Assembly (NCBI RefSeq): GCF_015143595.1
Contig: NZ_WYEU01000001.1
Coordinates: forward strand, 1,054,001 to 1,118,000
Length of the DNA stretch: 64,000 bases
From: Sneathiella sp. P13V-1
GTDB taxonomy: Bacteria; Pseudomonadota; Alphaproteobacteria; Sneathiellales; Sneathiellaceae
Reading direction: 5' to 3'
How positions within the stretch are numbered: the stretch's first letter is position 1; every line of letters begins with the position of its first letter. The position numbers were made by a program, and so were the translations under genes. Positions 55,132 through 61,599 of this stretch are shown in pieces. The notes under the pieces were generated by a model, which saw nothing but the letters and a program-made list of their open reading frames with translations, made no database searches and was not told the DNA's origin.

Positions 55132-55256
55132 ATCCATCCCTCTGTTTTTGTTATTTTAGGTTGGATATCAGTTTTGATTATTTTTAGGTGAATTACCAGC
55201 CTTTGCAGCGAAGAATTTTAAGTATCTGTTATGACTAGTGAAATTTTGAATAATGA

Positions 55257-57074
55257 TTATTGAAGAATTTCAACAATCTTCAATTTTGGAAATTCTTTTT
55301 TCAGATACTTAACAAAAGACGGGTTCTTTCGCGGAAGCTGAATGCTGTCCGTGGTGTTTTGAAGCAGCAGGTGCAGTGCTTGTTGTTCTACCCGCTCGGT
55401 TGGGATTTCACTCAACACCACCTGATGGATAAATCGATATCCCAAACCTTCGTTGGCGATGTCTTTCAGGGAATCCTGAATAAGGATCTGATCTGCTGCA
55501 GGATTGAATAACGCTTGTTCAATGCGTTCAACCCTAATGGTGGGGGTGACAAGTACAGAAGCGCCCAGACGGTTTTGGTGTTTTGTGGAAGTGAGGGCGC
55601 GGCATCCTTTTTCTTCTGCCTTTTTCGCGGCCGTCTCCATAAGTTCTTCTGCCCCTTCGCCTATGAAAATGCTCACTGAGACAGAGCTTGTTTCCGGTTC
55701 AGGCAAGATGGTTTTCAGAAATTCGCTCACGATTTCTGTATGCCGCGATGGATCAGGCGCACAGACAGGGCGGAAGCTGGGCATTGAATTGATTTCAACA
55801 ATGATTGCTCCGTTTTCCCAATAGGGTTGGCTGCAGTCAGGAGAGACAAAATCAACCCCGGCAATTTTCATATCCAGTGCGCGGCACGCATCTTCTGCAA
55901 GTTGCAGGTTTGCAGGGTGAATTTTTGCCAGAACATTCTCGCAATCCCCTCCCTCCTGCAGATTGGGGATGGGGTGCAGGACAACTTTTTCACCCGGGCG
56001 GGGGATGTATGTATAATCCAGACCCATACTCGCCAGCTGCCGGTCTTTTGCAGCTGATTTCTTAAGCTGCAAGAGCGTATAGCTTAGGCCCAATCGGTTT
56101 GGGTTGGACCGGTTTTCTATGTCCATAAGTTGTTCGATGGAGTGTTTACCATCCCCGACAACTGAAGGGCGCTTTCGGCTAACGGCGTAGCGGCATTTTC
56201 CACCAAGTACCATGAGCCGGTGGTCCTCACCATTACAGTATTTTTCTGCAATCACGCCCCCACCATCAGAGGAGGATATTTTAAAGGCCGCCCTCAGTTC
56301 CTCCTCGGTTTGGATGTCTAGCACAACGCCGTTTCCCCGCATCCCATCCAAGGGTTTTAACGCGAGCGGAAATCCGAGATTTTCTATAATCAAGGGGATT
56401 GCTCTTGCATCGGTCACAGCAAGGCTTTCTGAGGCTGGCAGGCCGGCAGACTTCAGTATTTGATGCGTGTGGAATTTATTACTTGTCAGCTTGTCAGAGA
56501 GGACCCCAACCAAATTTGAGAGTGTGCGGTTTAGAAATTGACGGTTTTTCCCGTAACCAAACTCCAGGACGACACTGAATTCGTTTAGGGGCCTGTAGGG
56601 AATACCCATATTCTTCGCAACTTCAATGAAATTGAGATTTCCGGAATCACCCCACATTCTCTCCAGCAGTTTATCCAGCGCTTTTAACACATTGCCGATT
56701 TGGGTCTCTTCGTCGCTTCTGCCTCTGGCAATAACCAGGAGCGTCTTAAGGAGCCGAATAACCAGAGAGGGCAAATCCGTTTCAATCGTAAAATGAGTTT
56801 TGTCCCCTTCACTTTCGTGCTGCCAGTTCAGGGTTCGATAGAGGCGCTGAGAGCAGTGTATGTTTATTGCTTCGACTGATTTGAGGAGTGCTTCACTTGG
56901 GTTTCTATACTGCTGGTTCTCTATTCCCAGCGGTAAAAGAAGGCGTTCTTTAATGCTGTTTTCTGCGGTTTCATTTAAACGTTCTGGGTCCGGAACAATT
57001 GATCCGGTGATAACAGGATTATCACTGATGACATTTGGGGCTGCCAATTGGCGTAATGTTGCAAGATTGAGCAA
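55257..57074 (-). CDS. Cyanophycin-synthetase-like ATP-grasp protein with a degenerate Mur-ligase remnant
   Basis: A 605-residue cytoplasmic protein. Residues 1-165 resemble the CphA N-domain, starting ATLRQLAAPN. An ATP-grasp domain (about 205-440) follows, with KPLDGMRGNGVVLD, EKYCNGEDHRLMVLGGK, KRPSVVGDGKHSIEQLM and IVEINSMP. The final 145 residues still align with the start of the CphA Mur-ligase domain (NPAADQILIQDSLKDIANEGLGYR). The P-loop GTNGKT is replaced by GEGAEE, and the rest is missing. This is the layout of short, CphA2-type enzymes. The first codon is TTG at 57074; no stronger start is seen. It is divergent from the CDP-alditol operon. Confidence 0.8.
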   Translation of the reverse strand: MLNLATLRQLAAPNVISDNPVITGSIVPDPERLNETAENSIKERLLLPLGIENQQYRNPSEALLKSVEAINIHCSQRLYRTLNWQHESEGDKTHFTIETDLPSLVIRLLKTLLVIARGRSDEETQIGNVLKALDKLLERMWGDSGNLNFIEVAKNMGIPYRPLNEFSVVLEFGYGKNRQFLNRTLSNLVGVLSDKLTSNKFHTHQILKSAGLPASESLAVTDARAIPLIIENLGFPLALKPLDGMRGNGVVLDIQTEEELRAAFKISSSDGGGVIAEKYCNGEDHRLMVLGGKCRYAVSRKRPSVVGDGKHSIEQLMDIENRSNPNRLGLSYTLLQLKKSAAKDRQLASMGLDYTYIPRPGEKVVLHPIPNLQEGGDCENVLAKIHPANLQLAEDACRALDMKIAGVDFVSPDCSQPYWENGAIIVEINSMPSFRPVCAPDPSRHTEIVSEFLKTILPEPETSSVSVSIFIGEGAEELMETAAKKAEEKGCRALTSTKHQNRLGASVLVTPTIRVERIEQALFNPAADQILIQDSLKDIANEGLGYRFIHQVVLSEIPTERVEQQALHLLLQNTTDSIQLPRKNPSFVKYLKKEFPKLKIVEILQ

Positions 57075-57144
57075 AACGGATCGCTTTTGTCTGGTGTTTT
57101 TCGGAATTCTTATTGAATTTCCTACAATGTAAACAAAAAATTCA

Positions 57145-57166
57145 GCATATTAGTCAATTAATATGC
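57145..57166. promoter_or_regulatory. Palindromic operator candidate in the divergent promoter region
   Basis: GCATATTA (57145-57152) and TAATATGC (57159-57166) form a perfect 8-bp inverted repeat with a 6-base spacer (GTCAAT). It lies between the ATP-grasp gene and the CDP-alditol operon, where one regulator could control both. Confidence 0.5.
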
Positions 57167-57195
57167 AGGATTAAGACGTCAAAAGGGTCCAGCAA

Positions 57196-58704
57196 TTGCG
57201 TTCAGAAGAAATAAGATTACTGCTCGAAAAAGATCCGAAAAACCCGGACATTCTGGTTAGATATGGACGGGAACTTTTTTCTGAGCGGCAATTTGACAGG
57301 GCGCTCACTTGTTTCTTTAAAGCCACCGAAAAAGCTCCGCGGAATCCAAGGATTTATTCGTTCATTGGCACAACCATGAAAAAACTGAAGCTTCATGGGG
57401 AGGCGGCCAGGTATTTCTATCTGGCTTTCGAAGGTGGGTATAACCGAGCAAATACTTTAGAAAACCTAATCTATTGTTTGCGCATTTCAGGAAATGTGAG
57501 AAGTGCACGTGAGTATCTTGGCAGATATGAGGAGAGCGATCTTCTAACTCCAAATCTGGCGAACCTGATCGCCATGGATAGTTTTAACGCGGGTGATTTT
57601 GATAAAGCAGGTCTCTTTTTAAGGAAGGCCTTGGCCGCCAAAAGTGATGATCTCTTCTACAAATCGCTGGAAGAGTCATTGAGGGCAGCAGCGGTGGTTA
57701 ATACCGAAAAACGTCGGGTGGGGTTCCACCTCAATCAGGTATTCCACTATCACATCATGAAACCCATTTTTGACAGTCTCAAAAATGACTTCTATTGCTT
57801 GATGACGGCTGATCTCCTAACACTTAGAGAGTTTGAACCGGATGTGGTTTTTGTGGCCAACTCCCAAGCAAATCCTATTCGGGAGGTTCTGCCAAACGCG
57901 TGCTTTATTTATACGCGTCACGGTCTGATCAGTAAGAACTTTGTCTTTAACGCTGCGCGAGGGTGCGACTATGTGATGGTGCCGGGGCCTGACCAGAAAA
58001 GAGAATTTGTCGAAAGGGGAGGTTTTTCTCCCGACAAAATATGGGTAACAGGATATTCTCAGATGGATCCGCTTTTCAGAAATGAGACTGAAGATCCGGG
58101 ATTTGATATCGACCCGTCAAAACCAACCCTGTTATATGCTCCCACTTTTTCCCCAGGTTTAAGTTCGATCCCGTTAGTGGATAGCCTGCTTCGCACGAAT
58201 CCGGATGGCCTTGATGATATGAACGTGATCATGAAACTTCACCCGTTGGCCCCGGAATTCTATCCAAGGGAATGGCGAAGTCTTAAGCATTTAACTCATG
58301 AAAAAGAGAATATGTTCTTCGCAGAAGCCAGTAGCCAGAATATTGTCAACTATCTGGCTGTTGCAGATGTTTTGCTTTCCGATCTCTCCAGCGTTGTTTT
58401 CCAGTTTCTAGCGTTGGATCGCCCAATTGTCACCGTTAATCATCCGAACCGTCGTACCTGCCAACAATATGATCCTGATGGGTTGGAATGGAGATGGCGG
58501 GATATGGGAGATGAGGTTGAAGACATGGCAGAGCTTCTTCCGGCCATCCGGCATGCGGCGGCAAACCCGGAAGAGAAAAAAGAGATTCGCGGCAAATACA
58601 GATCTCTCTTGTTTGGGGATATTGTCGATGGGCGGACAGGTGACCGCGTTAGATCTCACTTGATGGAGCATTTTGAAAAGGTGGGTCAAGAGGCATCTCG
58701 ATGA
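57196..58704 (+). CDS. TPR-fused CDP-alditol (CDP-glycerol-type) phosphotransferase
   Basis: 502 residues. TPR repeats occupy about 1-165 (LLLEKDPKNPDILVRYGREL, then ALTCFFKATEKAPRNPRIY). A GT-B domain of the CDP-glycerol glycerophosphotransferase family follows (about 170-490), with FIYTRHGLISKNF, MVPGPDQ, VTGYSQMDPLF, TLLYAPTFSPG, MKLHPLAPEF and ADVLLSDLSSVVFQFLALDRPIV. The His and Asp-Ser motifs of TagF/TarL are kept. It should transfer alditol-phosphate from a CDP-alditol onto a glycan. The TTG start at 57196 has AAAAGGG upstream. Its stop overlaps the next start (ATGA). Confidence 0.85.
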   Translation: MRSEEIRLLLEKDPKNPDILVRYGRELFSERQFDRALTCFFKATEKAPRNPRIYSFIGTTMKKLKLHGEAARYFYLAFEGGYNRANTLENLIYCLRISGNVRSAREYLGRYEESDLLTPNLANLIAMDSFNAGDFDKAGLFLRKALAAKSDDLFYKSLEESLRAAAVVNTEKRRVGFHLNQVFHYHIMKPIFDSLKNDFYCLMTADLLTLREFEPDVVFVANSQANPIREVLPNACFIYTRHGLISKNFVFNAARGCDYVMVPGPDQKREFVERGGFSPDKIWVTGYSQMDPLFRNETEDPGFDIDPSKPTLLYAPTFSPGLSSIPLVDSLLRTNPDGLDDMNVIMKLHPLAPEFYPREWRSLKHLTHEKENMFFAEASSQNIVNYLAVADVLLSDLSSVVFQFLALDRPIVTVNHPNRRTCQQYDPDGLEWRWRDMGDEVEDMAELLPAIRHAAANPEEKKEIRGKYRSLLFGDIVDGRTGDRVRSHLMEHFEKVGQEASR

Positions 58705-59384
58705 CTGAAACCGGGGTCAGTGCAATTCTTCTAGGGGCCGGTCAGGGGAGTCGCCTTGGTGGCGGCGGAAAGGCCTTTATCAAGGTTGCAGGGCAAAGTT
58801 ACCTTCAGCATGTCGTACAGAAATTGGCACCTTTGGTCGATGAGGTTATCGTCACGCTTTCCGCTGAAGATATGTTGCATCTCGATCCGGTGCATATGTC
58901 GCTGCCCTGTCAGTTTGTTGCGGGCGGAGACACGCGGCAGGGATCCTTTGCGAAAGCATTTGAACAGTGCCGAAAAGAAAAAATCCTGCTGCATGAAGTG
59001 GCGCGGCCTTTGGTACCTGTTTCCCTGCTTGGTCAGATTATCGAGGAAAGTAACAAAAACTCGGTTGTCACAGCGGCCTTACCGATGGAGGTACGGGATT
59101 CAATCGCATTGAGTTCCGGGCCGGTCGTTGGGGCGAAAGTGCCGCGGGATCAGCTTATTCAATTACAAACACCGCAAATGTTTGACCGCGCGGTTCTGGA
59201 ATATAGTCTGCAATATGCCGCGGACAACGAGATTGAGGAGGCAAGCCTTGTCTTTCTGTGCCAGCAGGCTGGTTATGCGGTTTCCTGGGTGAAGGGGTCG
59301 TCCAAAAACTTCAAGGTAACCTACGAAGAAGATCGCTTGAAAGTGGAACGCATTTTGGCAGATGCGAAAGAAGGTGCGTCATGA
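58701..59384 (+). CDS. IspD/TarI-family cytidylyltransferase
   Basis: A 227-residue CTP:alditol-phosphate cytidylyltransferase. The nucleotide loop is ILLGAGQGSRLGGGGKAF. Other motifs are GGDTRQGSF, LHEVARPLV (usually DAARP), QLQTPQMFD and NFKVTYEEDRLKVE. By context it activates the alditol phosphate made by the downstream dehydrogenase, as TarI does for ribitol-5-P, rather than serving isoprenoid synthesis. It overlaps both neighbours by ATGA, giving tight coupling. The substrate is inferred from the operon, not from residues. Confidence 0.85.
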   Translation: MTETGVSAILLGAGQGSRLGGGGKAFIKVAGQSYLQHVVQKLAPLVDEVIVTLSAEDMLHLDPVHMSLPCQFVAGGDTRQGSFAKAFEQCRKEKILLHEVARPLVPVSLLGQIIEESNKNSVVTAALPMEVRDSIALSSGPVVGAKVPRDQLIQLQTPQMFDRAVLEYSLQYAADNEIEEASLVFLCQQAGYAVSWVKGSSKNFKVTYEEDRLKVERILADAKEGAS

Positions 59385-60490
59385 AAGATACGGGCAGTGT
59401 CTTGATTGTCGGGGCCGGAGCCATTGGCCGCGGGTTCATTGCGCCGGTACTATCCGAACAAGGGTATAAAATCCACTTTGCCGACAATGATGATTGTTTG
59501 GTGTCTCTGTTTCAGGACCGGAACATTAAAACATATGTCACTGCTTTCAGCAGTCCCGAAGGATATGATTTTAAAAAAATTCATTATGGCTGGTGTTATC
59601 ACATCGACCGGTTGGATTTTGACCACACTCCGCCACGCTTTGTGGTTTTCGCTGTCGGGATGAAAAATCTGATAGATGCTGCCACAAAGGTTGCCGCAGC
59701 ATTTTCGGGCGGGCCTTATCCTGGCGCAATTTACACTGTGGAAAATGACCCGGCGTCGGTCGAGATGTTGAACGAGGTGTTTAATGAGGTAGCCCCCGTC
59801 TATTTCGGGGTTCCAGATGTCATTACCAGCAATGAAGCACCTGAAAGGCTTGAAAAACTGGACCCTCTTTGTCTCTGCTCCGAGGTTGGAGAGCTCTATT
59901 TGGAAGGCAACTGTCTCCATGGTGAGGTCACGGGATATGACGATGATTATGTTCGCACACACTGGATCTGCAAAAAATACCTCCATAACACGCCCCATGC
60001 GGCCCTTGCCTATTGCGGCGCTGTGAGAGGGCATCGCTATATTCATGAGGCTGCCGCAGATTTTCAGATTGGCAAAATTGTGGAAAGCCTGATGTCAGGG
60101 ATTCAGGAAGTTCTTGAACAGAAATACCAGATAGATGGTGTTTTTCTTAAAGAGTATGCAGCCAAGGAAATTTCCCGATTTAGGAATGCCGCGCTTCATG
60201 ATCCCATATCACGGGTGGGGCGAAACCCGGATATAAAGTTAAAACCGGAAGAACGGATTGTTCACATCGCGGAACTGTTTCTTGAATATCAGATCGATCT
60301 GACGTCCTTTGGCAAGTTGATATCCGATGCGCTGGACTATCCACTTTGTGAGGCTCTTGAAACCGATAGGGCGAAGATGACCTTTCCTGCACTATTAGAG
60401 AAATATACCGGACTTGCGCCCGAAAGTCCCATAGGACGAGAAGTGCTGGCTCAACGTAAAGTGCCGAGCCAGCCAGAACCTATTTCTTGA
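59381..60490 (+). CDS. Mannitol-1-phosphate 5-dehydrogenase-like enzyme
   Basis: A 369-residue NAD-dependent polyol-phosphate dehydrogenase. The nucleotide motif is VGAGAIGRGFIAPVL, then YTVENDPASVEML, KYLHNTPHAALAYCG with the substrate-binding region, YIHEAAAD, and RFRNAALHDPISRVGRNPDIKL. These match the MtlD family, expected to reduce fructose-6-P to mannitol-1-P. It lacks PTS partners and is the third gene of the coupled operon, so it most likely supplies mannitol-1-P (or a related alditol-P) for CDP activation. The start at 59381 overlaps the cytidylyltransferase stop. Confidence 0.85.
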   Translation: MKDTGSVLIVGAGAIGRGFIAPVLSEQGYKIHFADNDDCLVSLFQDRNIKTYVTAFSSPEGYDFKKIHYGWCYHIDRLDFDHTPPRFVVFAVGMKNLIDAATKVAAAFSGGPYPGAIYTVENDPASVEMLNEVFNEVAPVYFGVPDVITSNEAPERLEKLDPLCLCSEVGELYLEGNCLHGEVTGYDDDYVRTHWICKKYLHNTPHAALAYCGAVRGHRYIHEAAADFQIGKIVESLMSGIQEVLEQKYQIDGVFLKEYAAKEISRFRNAALHDPISRVGRNPDIKLKPEERIVHIAELFLEYQIDLTSFGKLISDALDYPLCEALETDRAKMTFPALLEKYTGLAPESPIGREVLAQRKVPSQPEPIS

Positions 60491-60492
60491 AG

Positions 60493-61275
60493 TTATTTAC
60501 CCTTCCAGACGGGTTTGCGTTTTTCATTAAAGGCTTTTCGTGCTTCGGCACTGTCTTCTGTTGCAAACGCCGCCGCCATGGCATCCAGTGCGGTAGGGGG
60601 CACCTGTTTGAAGTTCATCAATTCAGTGCGATACATCAGTTCACGGGCTGAATACAGGGCAAGCGGCGACATTTCTGCAATACGGCCTGCCAATTTCCGG
60701 GCTTCATGCAATAGCTGATCTCTTGGGTAAATGTCAGTTACCAAGCCGAGGCGTTCCCCTTCGATGGCGGTGATGGGATCTCCCGTATAAATGAGCTTGG
60801 CGGCTTTCATTCTGCCGATCAACATTTGCAGGTGCCATACATGCATACCGGGAGGAGAGGCTAAATTAGGGACACCAGGATATCCGAAATCAGCATCATC
60901 GGACGCCAGCACCATGTCACAGGCAAAAGCTAGCGTACAGGCACCTTCGCGGGCATATCCTTGAACAACTGCCATAATCGGTTTGGACAGCGCGCGGACG
61001 CGTTCTACGGTTTTGACATAGAACAGGGACAGAAACTGTTTCATTTCAGTGGCGCCAAAACTTTCCATGAACTTGATGTCAACACCCGCTGAAAGCCCCC
61101 GGCCTTCACCGCGAAGGATTATGATGCGGACATCCGGATCTTCATCCGCAAGATCAAGGGCGCTTAAATATTCGTAGGTAAGGGTGTCGTCAATTAGGTT
61201 AAGCGGAGGCCTGTTAATCACGATTTCCGCGACATTATTTTCAACATGATATTCGAGGGTTTGGAACTTCTGCAT
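60493..61275 (-). CDS. Enoyl-CoA hydratase/isomerase (crotonase)-family protein lacking catalytic glutamates
   Basis: A 260-residue crotonase-fold protein. The oxyanion-hole segments GLSAGVDIKFM and GYAREGACTLAFACD are present. At the two glutamates of classical hydratases (GGGCELA and FGxPEI) it has Thr (GACTLA) and Gly (FGYPGV). Ordinary enoyl-CoA hydration is therefore unlikely; a different acyl-CoA reaction or a binding role is possible. AAAGGAAATG precedes the ATG. It ends 3 bases from the convergent alditol operon, which gives no functional hint. Confidence 0.8.
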   Translation of the reverse strand: MQKFQTLEYHVENNVAEIVINRPPLNLIDDTLTYEYLSALDLADEDPDVRIIILRGEGRGLSAGVDIKFMESFGATEMKQFLSLFYVKTVERVRALSKPIMAVVQGYAREGACTLAFACDMVLASDDADFGYPGVPNLASPPGMHVWHLQMLIGRMKAAKLIYTGDPITAIEGERLGLVTDIYPRDQLLHEARKLAGRIAEMSPLALYSARELMYRTELMNFKQVPPTALDAMAAAFATEDSAEARKAFNEKRKPVWKGK

Positions 61276-61599
61276 AAGCTCATTTCCTTTCTTGTTTTTC
61301 AGGCAAAATTATAATGCTTAAAAGAATCGGAATAAAGCGATTGCCCCTGTCTTGGAGCAAATTCTCATATAATTAAGTATATTAGGGATGTTCGGGACTA
61401 CATCTCTAAGACTTTAATTTTAGGCAAATTTTTTTCTTTCTCCTCAAAAAGTATCGGAATTTTCGACCCTTTAAGAGGCTGTTAATCAAATCACTTAAGA
61501 ATAAAGCCAAATTGATAAGGGCTTGATATGTGTGTGTCGCGAGCTGTTTTGGCAGCTAAGGGGTGTAAGCGATGGTCACTAAAGAGGGAACAAAGTATA
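61276..61599. other. Gene-free AT-rich interval before the chemoreceptor
   Basis: About 320 bases between two divergent genes. It is AT-rich, with no convincing coding frame on either strand. A short hairpin AGCTG/CAGCT (61542-61557) has no T tract. It presumably holds promoters for both genes, but no clear -35/-10 pair or flagellar sigma site could be assigned. Confidence 0.4.

Noticed and set aside
58701-59384. Reading the cytidylyltransferase as the housekeeping isoprenoid IspD
   Set aside because: It is translationally coupled on both sides to alditol-phosphate genes, and alphaproteobacteria usually carry a separate ispD or ispDF. The question remains open only if no other ispD exists.
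61542-61557. Hairpin upstream of the chemoreceptor as part of a c-di-GMP riboswitch
   Set aside because: The flanking bases do not form the conserved GEMM core or tetraloop receptor, and only a 5-bp stem is present.
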